A stretch of 11,727 nt of DNA from Anaerolineales bacterium (lineage in GTDB: Bacteria; Chloroflexota; Anaerolineae; 4572-78; NAK82): positions 15,616 to 27,342 of the forward strand of contig JAHELX010000018.1 of NCBI GenBank assembly GCA_024643945.1. Reading direction: 5' to 3'. A program made the position numbers and the translations under genes. The stretch's first letter is position 1, and each line of letters opens with the position of its first letter. Below the pieces are notes generated by a model. That model did not search any database. It saw only the letters and a program-made list of their open reading frames with translations, and was not told where the DNA came from. Below are positions 1-6,220 of this stretch, one piece after another.

Positions 1-1169
1 CCTTCGTCGGTATCGGCGATGAGATCGTTAAAGGCCCATTCACCTGGCTCAATGCTGACATTGGTCATACGAATAAGGGGAATGCGGTTCCAGCCCGACG
101 CTCGCATCGAGCCATTCGAAGTATCGGGCGCGTAAGGGCCGCCAACCAGCTTATGAAGCTTCGTCGCTGCCTCACGCGAGGTGAGGTAACCTACAAACAG
201 CCCGTTTTGCACCACTGGGATACGTTGCGCGGGAACTCCCTCGTCGTCATAACCAAAAGTGCCCAGGCCGGTGGGGATGGTGGCGTCGATAGTCAGATTT
301 ACTTCATTGGAGCCATAGCGAAAGGTGCCAAGCTTGTCGGGGGTAAGGAAGCTGGTACCAGCATAGGCGGCCTCGCTGCCCAATACGCGGTCCAGTTCAA
401 TCGGGTGGCCACAACTCTCGTGGATTTGCAGCGCAAGCTGGCTGCCACCCAGGATAACAGTCGTGATACCGCTGGGGCACTGCGGCGCGGTCAGAAGGGC
501 GACTGCTTCTTCGGCCGTCTGCCGGGCGTGGCCGGCCAGATCCAGCGCAATGATGAATTCCCAGCCGGCTGTCCCCTGGTGGCGGCCAAAGGAATTCGGA
601 TAGCTCCGCTGCTGCACGTCGTCTTCGTTGACGGCAATCACCTCCAGGCCTCCGCCGCTCTCGATGATCTCTTGCTGGATGAAAGCCCCTTCAGTGCTGG
701 CAAAGGTTTTCACCTCGCGGATGGCGACTAAATCGCCAGTGGCGACCTTCACCCCTTCGACAGCGCGCATCTCGTGATCGGCCGCCAGCAAAAGATCTAC
801 CTTCTCCGAAAGCGAAATGCTGAAAGGATCAATTTCAACCGGGGTTTCGTAGGTGGCTACCTGGGCCACCGGAGGGCCCAGATCTATCTTGTCTTGCTTT
901 ATCAGCGCACTGGCACTGGCAATCGAGAGGGCTAAGGCGGTGACGCGCTCAATCTCGGACGGGCTGACGTCGGCGCTGGAAGCGAAACCCCAGGCTCCGT
1001 CCACCAGCACCCGTATGCCAAAGCCAGTGCTTTCGTCCTCGGTAATAGCCTCGACGATGCCGTTCTTCACCGTTAAGGTCTGCGTGGTAGTGTGCACAAT
1101 GCGGATATCGGCGTAGCTGGCGCCCTGGATTTGGGCCAGGTTCAGTGCCCGGTCAGTCAAATCTCTCAA
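1..1169 (-). CDS. tldD: TldD-family zinc metalloprotease (3' end outside window)
   Basis: Partial gene: 389 codons read from a TTG start at 1169 off the left edge of the window. TldD, usually with its non-catalytic partner PmbA/TldE, forms a cytoplasmic protease that in E. coli trims peptides such as the microcin B17 precursor and CcdA. Seen in the sequence: the metal motif HESCGHPIELDR at residues 250-261, with H250, E251 and H255 giving the HExxxH pattern of the TldD subunit, which PmbA lacks; a GSMRASGWNRIPLIRMTN block at 353-370, typical of the C-terminal half; and an N-terminal segment with the family's NGIVE...GFGIRV pattern (36-53). The family is usually about 450-480 residues, so perhaps 70-90 are missing. 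TTG is chosen because AGAAGGGAGG (1185-1176) lies 6 nt upstream and no ATG fits. A pmbA homologue may follow beyond the edge. Confidence 0.9.
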   Translation of the reverse strand, partial: MRDLTDRALNLAQIQGASYADIRIVHTTTQTLTVKNGIVEAITEDESTGFGIRVLVDGAWGFASSADVSPSEIERVTALALSIASASALIKQDKIDLGPPVAQVATYETPVEIDPFSISLSEKVDLLLAADHEMRAVEGVKVATGDLVAIREVKTFASTEGAFIQQEIIESGGGLEVIAVNEDDVQQRSYPNSFGRHQGTAGWEFIIALDLAGHARQTAEEAVALLTAPQCPSGITTVILGGSQLALQIHESCGHPIELDRVLGSEAAYAGTSFLTPDKLGTFRYGSNEVNLTIDATIPTGLGTFGYDDEGVPAQRIPVVQNGLFVGYLTSREAATKLHKLVGGPYAPDTSNGSMRASGWNRIPLIRMTNVSIEPGEWAFNDLIADTDE

Positions 1170-1225
1170 CGCGCGCCTCCCTTCTATCCGGCCAATTAAA
1201 GTTCCCTAAGTTTATTCCATTTCTG

Positions 1226-1255
1226 ATTATAACATATGAGGGGGAGAGAGTACAA
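1226..1255 (-). promoter_or_regulatory. Likely tldD promoter
   Basis: On the minus strand a perfect TATAAT (1231-1226) follows TTGTAC (1255-1250) with an 18-bp spacer. The predicted start near 1219 gives a leader of about 50 nt before the tldD ribosome binding site. An inverted repeat AGGGGG/CCCCCT (1239-1244 and 1257-1262) brackets the -35 hexamer, so this promoter could carry an operator, but that is inference. The -35 is weak (3 of 6). Confidence 0.5.
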
Positions 1256-1280
1256 TCCCCCTTTTTGTTCTTGTTGTTGA

Positions 1281-1309
1281 TTGCAAATCCTGTATATTTG
1301 CGGTATAGT
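1281..1309 (+). promoter_or_regulatory. Strong sigma-70-type promoter, probably the original deoB promoter
   Basis: TTGCAA (1281-1286), exactly 17 bp, then TATAGT (1304-1309); predicted start near 1316. It points rightward into the insertion sequence, so its transcript now begins antisense to the transposase. If the element between the two direct-repeat copies (1335 and 3243) is removed, this promoter lies about 75 nt upstream of the deoB start with nothing between except the deoB ribosome binding site. It is back to back with the tldD promoter. Confidence 0.65.
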
Positions 1310-1342
1310 TCCAACATAAGCTTACTATAGAGTAGTCAAGTT

Positions 1343-1745
1343 TGAGGTCTCAGGCAAGAGACACACAGGGGAGCATAACTCGAAAAGGCTGTTTTTTTCG
1401 AGGCGTATCGGGAGATGGTGATCCAAGCCGCCGCCCATTCGAACAGCAAGTTCAGCGTGACCCGAGTTGGCTGACAAGCGGGGATACCGTGGATGATGTT
1501 ATCCTTATCCTGATATTCAGACTTACCGTGGCGGTAGGGAGACGGCAGAGGTCTACCTGGCCCTATCCAAAGATTCATCATCATCAAGCCCGGGCGCACC
1601 AAGCTTAAGGTCGAGGTTGTGGTTAGCCTCAAGGAGAGAATCGGGCTGCCCGGGTTTGATCCAGTTGGCTCGGCTGGCAGAAAGCCTGCTGCAGAGTGTG
1701 GCGTGGCTCAGATGTTTGCCCGAGACGCCAGGTGAGAGGGTAGCT
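1343..1745 (-). ncRNA. Candidate bridge RNA region at the transposase 3' end of the IS
   Basis: About 400 bp between the transposase stop and the left edge of the element holds no convincing gene; short open frames here on both strands have no recognisable family content. IS110-family recombinases use a structured bridge RNA encoded in a non-coding end, and in the IS1111 subgroup that end is the one downstream of the recombinase gene. Visible structure: a perfect hairpin TACCG/CGGTA with a 3-nt loop (1524-1536), an inverted repeat GGATA/TATCC (1482-1486 and 1500-1504), and an 8-bp hairpin CTCGAAAA/TTTTCGAG (1379-1386 and 1395-1402). The 7-mer CAAGTTC at 1447-1453 also occurs at the element's edge (3245-3251), as a target or donor guide might. 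Boundaries of the RNA are unknown. Confidence 0.35.
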
Positions 1746-3080
1746 TTACATGGAAGGTTCCTCCTTGATGCGCAGGTCATGGATACATTGGTCGCGCTGA
1801 ATGGCGAACAGGATGCCGGTAGCTTTACGGACGGTGGCCACGCGAGCCACGCCGGGATGGGGCTTGATGCTCTTCAAACGGCCCCGGTAGTCGCCCAGGG
1901 TGGGTTGGTGTAGGCTGAGCGTTTCGACCAGGTTGATCAGTGCCCGCCGCAGGTAGACATCGCCGACCTTGGTCACGTGCTTACCTTTGCCTTTCCTTTG
2001 GCGGGTGCCCGAATCATTGCGACCGCTGACCAGGCCAGAGCGCCGGAAGAGCTGGGCGGCATAGTCGTAGTGGCCAGGGTCGCCCATGGCGGCCACCAGG
2101 CTGGCGACCTGGATGGGACTGACGCCTTTGAGGCGTGTCCAGATGTGGCCAGGGGTCAGGGCTAACAAAGCACAGAGGCGTTCCTCCAACTCGGCGATGT
2201 GGCCCTCAACTTGTTCCAGCAAGGCCAGATCTCGTCGCAGCAATGGACGGCGCACGGCGATGACTTCCGGGTGGGGATGGAGGGCTTGTTGGGCACAGGC
2301 GATGATCTTGGCTGCCCAGCGGGGGCCCATGCGGTATCCTTGCGCGTGGAAGGCCTCGATGAGTTGCCGGGGTGTCATGTGGGACAGGCGGCGTGGGTCG
2401 GGACAAACCCGCACCAGGTCCTGGGCCATCTGACAGAACCAGAAGGAGGTAGTGAATAAGGGTGAGTAGCGCTGTTGGGCCGCCTTGTGCGAGATGATCA
2501 TGCCGGGGAAGATGCGATCCAGGTGGCCGATGATCTGATTCTTGAGCGCCGAGCGCATCTTGAGCTTGGCGACGCGCACCCGGTCGAGGTGCTGCATTTC
2601 CAAATAGATACCCTGGGCGGGTCGATAGGGGGTTCCTTCCCCCCGACACAACAGATCGCCGATGGCGGCGGCATCTTCCTCGTCCGTTTTCTCGCGGTGC
2701 ATCAGCTTCTGGCCACGGTTTTCCTTCACTGCCAGGCTGTTGATCAGGTAGACATGCGCGTAGCGGGCGTGCAAATGGCGGGCGATGTTCTCAAAATAGT
2801 GTCCGGTGGGTTCCATGCCAATCAGCACCACCTCGGCTCCTATGCGAGCGGCCGTCTCATCGATGACGCGGCACAAGTGCTCGAAGCCCGAACGGAAGAT
2901 GTCGATCTCGAAAGAGGGGGTTACGATCTCACCGTAAGCGTTGTGCATCATCACCAGGTGGAAGTACTTGCTAATGTCCAGGGAGACGCACAGGATGCGG
3001 GCACGATCGACACCGCGAATGATCTGGAGAAAAGCCTCTCCACGTTTACCTCGAATGTGCTTGCGTTGCTTGCGACTCAT
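1746..3080 (-). CDS. IS110/IS1111-family transposase (DEDD recombinase)
   Basis: A 444-residue recombinase that moves the element by an RNA-guided site-specific reaction. The N-terminal RuvC-like DEDD domain shows D35 (in SLDISKYFH), E90 (in GMEPTGHY), D133 and D136 (in KTDEEDA); the spacing 55-43-3 is close to that of characterised family members. A helical middle section (about 160-310) is followed by the C-terminal Transposase_20 (IS116/IS110/IS902) domain, with RLKGVSPIQVASLVAAMGD at 316-334, FRRSGLVSGRNDSG at 345-358 whose S357 is the expected nucleophile, and KVGDVYLRRALIN at 371-383. All expected catalytic residues are present and the frame is open, so it may be active. The ATG at 3080 has AAGGAGG 9-10 nt upstream. 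It lies antisense to deoB and to the plus-strand promoter at 1281. Confidence 0.93.
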   Translation of the reverse strand: MSRKQRKHIRGKRGEAFLQIIRGVDRARILCVSLDISKYFHLVMMHNAYGEIVTPSFEIDIFRSGFEHLCRVIDETAARIGAEVVLIGMEPTGHYFENIARHLHARYAHVYLINSLAVKENRGQKLMHREKTDEEDAAAIGDLLCRGEGTPYRPAQGIYLEMQHLDRVRVAKLKMRSALKNQIIGHLDRIFPGMIISHKAAQQRYSPLFTTSFWFCQMAQDLVRVCPDPRRLSHMTPRQLIEAFHAQGYRMGPRWAAKIIACAQQALHPHPEVIAVRRPLLRRDLALLEQVEGHIAELEERLCALLALTPGHIWTRLKGVSPIQVASLVAAMGDPGHYDYAAQLFRRSGLVSGRNDSGTRQRKGKGKHVTKVGDVYLRRALINLVETLSLHQPTLGDYRGRLKSIKPHPGVARVATVRKATGILFAIQRDQCIHDLRIKEEPSM

Positions 3081-3280
3081 GGCTTGATACCTCCTTGTAT
3101 AAAATATGTGTGAAGCTTACTTGCGTAGATGGGTGAGTTGTGCTGCCCGGCCAGAGAGGGCCAAGGACCTGTGCGTCTCCCATTCCTAACCAACGGTCTC
3201 CGGCCTGACAGTAGCAGATACTTTGCCTGAGTCGGATAAACTGTCAAGTTCAAATTTTCAACATTATATCAGGAGAGTGG

Positions 3281-4465
3281 ATGATGACCAACGTACGACG
3301 TGTGATTTTAATTGTACTGGATAGCGTGGGGTGCGGTAATGCCCCCGACGCAGCGGATTACGGCGACGAGGGGTCGAATACATTGGCGAATACGGCGCGG
3401 GCAGTGGGCGGGCTAAAGTTGCGCAATATGGGACGTCTGGGACTGGGCAATATCACACCCATTGAAGGGGTGCCACCAGTCGATGCACCTGTGGGGGCCT
3501 ATGGTCGTTTGACGGAGATTTCACCCGGAAAAGACACTACCACCGGCCACTGGGAGCTGTCCGGGGTGCCTCTCTCCAGACCCTTCCCCACATATCCCAA
3601 TGGCTTCCCAGCCGACCTCATCGCCGAGTTTGAGCGGCGCATCGGGCGAGGGACACTGGGCAATTACCCGGCCTCCGGCACGGTGATCATACAGGAACTG
3701 GGTGAGGAGCACATGCGTACTGCTAAGCCTATCGTTTACACCAGTGCTGACAGCGTGTTTCAGATAGCTGCGCATGAAGAGATCATCCCCGTCGACGAAT
3801 TATATCATATGTGCCAGATTGCCCGGGAGTTGCTGACCGGCGAACATGCAGTGGGGCGAGTCATCGCCCGGCCTTTCGTGGGTTCAGGGGCGGGAAACTT
3901 CACCCGCACCGAGCGGCGTAGAGACTTCTCGTTGCTCCCTCCCCGGGACACCATCCTCGATGTTCTGAAGGCCGACGGCCGGGAAGTGATGGGGGTGGGC
4001 AAAATCGAAGACATCTTTGCCAACCGGGGTTTGACGCAGAGCAATCACACCGGCAACAATATGGATAGCGTCGAGGCCATCCTGCAGTTTATGGCCTCCG
4101 ATGCCGACGGGTTGATTTTTGCTAACTTGATAGACTTTGATATGCTGTATGGTCATCGCAACAACCCGCGCGGCTATGCCGACGCGTTGGAGGCGGTCGA
4201 CGCGCGCCTGCCTGAGATCCAGATGGCTTTGCGTGGCGTGGATGTGTTGATGATCACGGCCGATCACGGCAATGATCCCACCACTGCCAGCACCGACCAC
4301 TCCCGGGAACGGGTGCCTATCCTGGTCGATGGCCCTCGGGTTCACCGGGGCGTAGCCTTGGGGACCCGCAATAGCTTCGCCGACGTGGCCGCTACCATTG
4401 CCGATTTGTTGGAAGTCGTCTGGGAAGGTGCTGGAGAGAGTTTCGCCCCCGCGCTTGTTGGGTAA
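3281..4465 (+). CDS. deoB: Phosphopentomutase
   Basis: Interconverts ribose 1-phosphate or deoxyribose 1-phosphate with the 5-phosphates, linking nucleoside breakdown to the pentose phosphate pathway; cytoplasmic, Mn-dependent. The 394 residues match the usual DeoB length. Seen: metal-site D14 in VLDSVGCG; the KDTTTGHWE block (84-92) carrying the phosphorylated threonine; DFDMLYGHR (285-293); TADHGND (326-332) with D328 and H329; and TDHSRE (338-343) with H340. These are the conserved AlkP-superfamily metal ligands. AGGAG (3271-3275) lies 5 nt before the first ATG and 8 nt before a second ATG at 3284, which may be the true start. The IS ends about 30 bp upstream and has separated the gene from the promoter at 1281-1309, so present expression may depend on readthrough across the element or on an outward promoter. 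apgM follows in the same direction. Confidence 0.96.
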   Translation: MMTNVRRVILIVLDSVGCGNAPDAADYGDEGSNTLANTARAVGGLKLRNMGRLGLGNITPIEGVPPVDAPVGAYGRLTEISPGKDTTTGHWELSGVPLSRPFPTYPNGFPADLIAEFERRIGRGTLGNYPASGTVIIQELGEEHMRTAKPIVYTSADSVFQIAAHEEIIPVDELYHMCQIARELLTGEHAVGRVIARPFVGSGAGNFTRTERRRDFSLLPPRDTILDVLKADGREVMGVGKIEDIFANRGLTQSNHTGNNMDSVEAILQFMASDADGLIFANLIDFDMLYGHRNNPRGYADALEAVDARLPEIQMALRGVDVLMITADHGNDPTTASTDHSRERVPILVDGPRVHRGVALGTRNSFADVAATIADLLEVVWEGAGESFAPALVG

Positions 4466-4557
4466 TAGCCTTCCCAGAGCGTGCCTGAAAATTGGTTATT
4501 TCATAACTGTTATCATGCCCCGGCGAGGCACCGCAACTTATGAAAGCGAACCACCGT

Positions 4558-4580
4558 AGGGCAAGATGTCATCTTGTCCT
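4558..4580. repeat. Intergenic palindrome between deoB and apgM
   Basis: Arms of 11 bp (4558-4568 and 4570-4580) around a single central base, CAAGATG-T-CATCTTG extended by AGG/CCT with one G/T mismatch. No T-run follows, so it is not a standard intrinsic terminator. It looks like a dispersed extragenic palindrome; as RNA it would fold into a hairpin in the deoB-apgM spacer and could set relative expression. Copy number elsewhere in the genome is unknown. Confidence 0.5.
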
Positions 4581-4636
4581 GAAGGCTACTTTCAAAATAG
4601 CAGGAGATGTCTTCGCAGACAACCAGGAGTATAACG

Positions 4637-5845
4637 ATGAATGAAATCGAACTGATGACGAGCCTTTCAATCAAGAATGACACTAAGATCGTGCTGCTGG
4701 TAATGGATGGGGTGGGTGGCGTGCCGATGGAGCCGGGTGGCCCTACTGAACTCGAAGCAGCCCACACGCCCAACCTGGATGCTCTGGCAGCCCGCTCGAT
4801 GTGTGGCTTGAGTACCGCCGTGTCGCCCGGGATTACCCCTGGCAGTGGACCCGGTCACCTGGCCCTCTTTGGCTATGATCCCTTGCAGTATGAAATCGGG
4901 CGTGGGGTTCTGGAGGCGTTAGGTATTGGTTTCGACCTTCAGCCGACGGACGTGGCGGCACGGGGTAACTTTTGTACCGTGGATGCTAACGGCCTTATCA
5001 CGGATCGGCGCGCTGGGCGTATTCCAACTGAGGAAGGGGCCAGGCGCGTGGAACTGCTGCGAGGCATCCGGTTGCCTGGTGTGCAAACCTTCGTCGAACC
5101 CGTGAAGGAATATCGCTTCGCGCTTGTTTTACGCGGCGAAGGGCTGTCGGGGGAGATTCACGATACCGATCCCCAGCAGACCGGCGTCGCGCCGCTCTCG
5201 GCTGTTGCCTACGATCCGGCTGCTGAGCGGACGGCGGAATTAGTCAACCAGTGGATCGCCGAAGCTGCGTCGATTTTGGCCGATTCCCCTCCCGCCAATA
5301 TGCTCACCTTGCGTGGCTTTGCCGTAGACCCCAACCTGCCTAAATTCCCCGACGTTTACAAACTGCGGGCAGCGGCAGTGGCCGTCTACCCCATGTATAA
5401 GGGCGTGTCGCGGCTGGTGGGAATGGAAATTCTCCCCGTCGATGGCGATTCGCCCGCCGACGAGTTCGCAACAGTACGCCAGCACTGGAATGAGTACGAT
5501 TTCTTCTTCGTCCATATTAAAAAGACGGATAGCACCGGTGAGGACGGCAATTTCGATGCTAAGGTTCACGTCATCGAGACGGTGGATGAGGCATTGCCCG
5601 CTTTGCTGGGCTTGAAGCCCGACGTGCTAGTTGTCACCGGGGACCATTCTACCCCGGCCTTGCTCAAAAGCCATAGCTGGCATCCGTTGCCTATCTTAAT
5701 CTCGGCGCGCTCCGGGCGCGGCGACCCGGTCACTGCATTTGGAGAGACAGCCTGCCTGAGAGGCAGTCTGGGCCACATCCGTCATGTGGACATCATGCCG
5801 CTGGCTATGGCCTATGCCCTGCGCCTCACCAAGTATGGTGCGTAG
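4637..5845 (+). CDS. apgM: Cofactor-independent phosphoglycerate mutase, archaeal type (ApgM)
   Basis: Converts 3-phosphoglycerate to 2-phosphoglycerate in lower glycolysis and gluconeogenesis without 2,3-bisphosphoglycerate. Member of the alkaline phosphatase superfamily, COG3635 type, known from archaea and a scatter of bacteria. Seen in 402 residues: D24 in LVMDGVGG; the nucleophile region PGSGPGHLALFGYDP (68-82), S70 being the likely phosphorylated serine; FVHIKKTDSTGEDGNFDAK (291-309); and TGDHSTP (334-340) followed by SHSWHP (345-350), which supply metal ligands. An in-frame ATG at 4607 would add ten residues, but AGGAG abuts it with no spacing, whereas the ATG at 4637 has AGGAG (4625-4629) 7 nt upstream; I chose 4637. 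The 171-bp spacer after deoB contains a palindrome, so it may be co-transcribed or independent. Confidence 0.93.
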   Translation: MNEIELMTSLSIKNDTKIVLLVMDGVGGVPMEPGGPTELEAAHTPNLDALAARSMCGLSTAVSPGITPGSGPGHLALFGYDPLQYEIGRGVLEALGIGFDLQPTDVAARGNFCTVDANGLITDRRAGRIPTEEGARRVELLRGIRLPGVQTFVEPVKEYRFALVLRGEGLSGEIHDTDPQQTGVAPLSAVAYDPAAERTAELVNQWIAEAASILADSPPANMLTLRGFAVDPNLPKFPDVYKLRAAAVAVYPMYKGVSRLVGMEILPVDGDSPADEFATVRQHWNEYDFFFVHIKKTDSTGEDGNFDAKVHVIETVDEALPALLGLKPDVLVVTGDHSTPALLKSHSWHPLPILISARSGRGDPVTAFGETACLRGSLGHIRHVDIMPLAMAYALRLTKYGA

Positions 5846-6005
5846 TTGGAGACAGGCGCCTTTCATTTGGGTCAACTCAACTGCTAAGAAACATCCTGTT
5901 TCTTGCCGGATGAAGATCTGACAGGTTTCAAAAACCTGTCAGATCTGGATTAGCTCGTTTGAAACATGCCTGTTTGATACGTAGGGTAGCCGTCAGGTAG
6001 AGGGG
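5846..6005. repeat. Palindrome cluster downstream of apgM
   Basis: This stretch has no gene but three perfect inverted repeats. The largest is a 15-bp arm pair (5914-5928 and 5932-5946, starting AGATCTGACAGG) with a 3-nt loop. It is flanked by two smaller related ones: AAGAAACA/TGTTTCTT (5886-5893 and 5897-5904) and AAACA/TGTTT (5962-5966 and 5971-5975), which share GAAACAT..CCTGTTT. The large hairpin could end apgM transcription, but no T-run follows on either side, so a repetitive extragenic palindrome or small non-autonomous element is as likely. Confidence 0.6.
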
Positions 6006-6034
6006 TTGACAAGACAAGGGTCTGGTTGTATACT
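6006..6034 (+). promoter_or_regulatory. Near-consensus promoter for the leader/SWIM transcript
   Basis: Perfect TTGACA (6006-6011), 17-bp spacer, TATACT (6029-6034); predicted start near 6041. This is the best promoter in the window. It lies immediately upstream of a ~100-nt terminated leader and about 185 bp before the SWIM zinc-finger gene. Confidence 0.8.
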
Positions 6035-6040
6035 GATAGC

Positions 6041-6144
6041 AGAGTGGGAGGTAATCCTATTATGACCCACCTGGCTTCTTCTAACTGCATAGACCGCTGG
6101 CGAGCACGCGGGTGCCCTTGCACCTGGGTGCTTTTTGTTTTATT
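6041..6144 (+). ncRNA. Terminated leader (attenuator-like) or small RNA upstream of the SWIM gene
   Basis: Bounded by the promoter at 6006-6034 and the intrinsic terminator at 6103-6144, giving an RNA of about 100 nt. Four segments can pair in alternative ways: GTGGG (6044-6048) with CCCAC (6066-6070); CACCTGG (6068-6074) with CGGGTG (6109-6114); and CGGGTG with a second CACCTGG (6121-6127) as part of the terminator. The repeated CACCTGG thus creates mutually exclusive 1:2, 2:3 and 3:4 helices, the layout of an attenuator. A 30-codon frame starts at ATG 6062, 10 nt after GGGAGG (6046-6051), and ends at TAA 6152 past the terminator; it could be a leader peptide. It matches no RNA family I know; a stand-alone sRNA is the alternative. 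Confidence 0.45.
6103..6144 (+). terminator. Strong intrinsic terminator inside the SWIM-gene leader
   Basis: Arms AGCAC/GTGCT and GGTGC/GCACC form a stem of about 12 bp with one G-G mismatch and a CCTT loop, followed by a T-rich run TTTTTGTTTTATT (6132-6144). It is placed before, not after, the SWIM coding region, so it would stop transcripts from the 6006 promoter unless relieved. Confidence 0.8.
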
Positions 6145-6190
6145 CAGCCCGTAAATACGGGCCCCAATCCCAAGCCCACAGAGGGCTATT
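6145..6190 (+). promoter_or_regulatory. Two hairpins in the SWIM 5' untranslated region
   Basis: After the terminator come a palindrome GCCCGTA/TACGGGC (6146-6152 and 6155-6161) and a second inverted repeat AGCCC/GGGCT (6173-6177 and 6183-6187, loop ACAGA). Both end before the ribosome binding site at 6205-6212. They may shape the leader RNA or protect the 5' end of a processed mRNA; no role can be assigned from sequence. Confidence 0.4.
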
Positions 6191-6220
6191 CGATACAAAT
6201 AACAAAGGAGGGTAGTTGGA

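Larger units (their letters stand above)
1335..3250 (-). mobile_element. IS110/IS1111-family insertion sequence, about 1.9 kb
   Basis: The element contains one transposase gene (minus strand). Its edges are inferred from two signals: an 8-bp direct repeat GTCAAGTT at 1335-1342 and 3243-3250, and just inside it a 9-bp inverted repeat, CTCAGGCAA at 1349-1357 and TTGCCTGAG at 3223-3231. The inverted repeats are sub-terminal with unequal tips, which is the known habit of the IS1111 subgroup; these elements make no target duplication in the usual sense but share a core sequence at both ends. The non-coding DNA beyond the transposase stop is about 390 bp, that before its start about 160 bp, also more like IS1111 than classic IS110. 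The exact ends cannot be fixed without an empty site. Confidence 0.7.

Noticed and set aside
153..1116. Plus-strand open frames opposite the left-edge gene
   Set aside because: The minus strand here encodes a continuous TldD protein with the HExxxH motif; the plus frames are shadows.
1239..1266. AGGGGG/CCCCCT inverted repeat followed by TTTTT, resembling a plus-strand terminator
   Set aside because: Stem is only 6 bp with a 12-nt loop and no plus-strand gene lies upstream; it overlaps the tldD promoter instead, so it is noted there.
1336..1913. Short open frames on both strands in the gene-poor end of the insertion sequence (for example 1342-1608 plus, 1553-1780 minus, 1617-1913 plus)
   Set aside because: Low-complexity or compositionally odd translations, no family motif, poor or absent ribosome binding sites, and mutual overlap; better explained as structured non-coding DNA of the element.
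2475..3113. Long plus-strand open frame (212 codons) opposite the transposase
   Set aside because: It is fully antisense to a gene with all expected catalytic motifs, and its translation shows no recognisable domain; a shadow frame of a GC-rich gene.
6062..6154. 30-codon frame with a ribosome binding site upstream of the SWIM gene, as an independent small protein
   Set aside because: Its last third is encoded by the terminator hairpin and T-run, so most transcripts would end before its stop; a leader-peptide role is possible but it is not supported as a separate gene.
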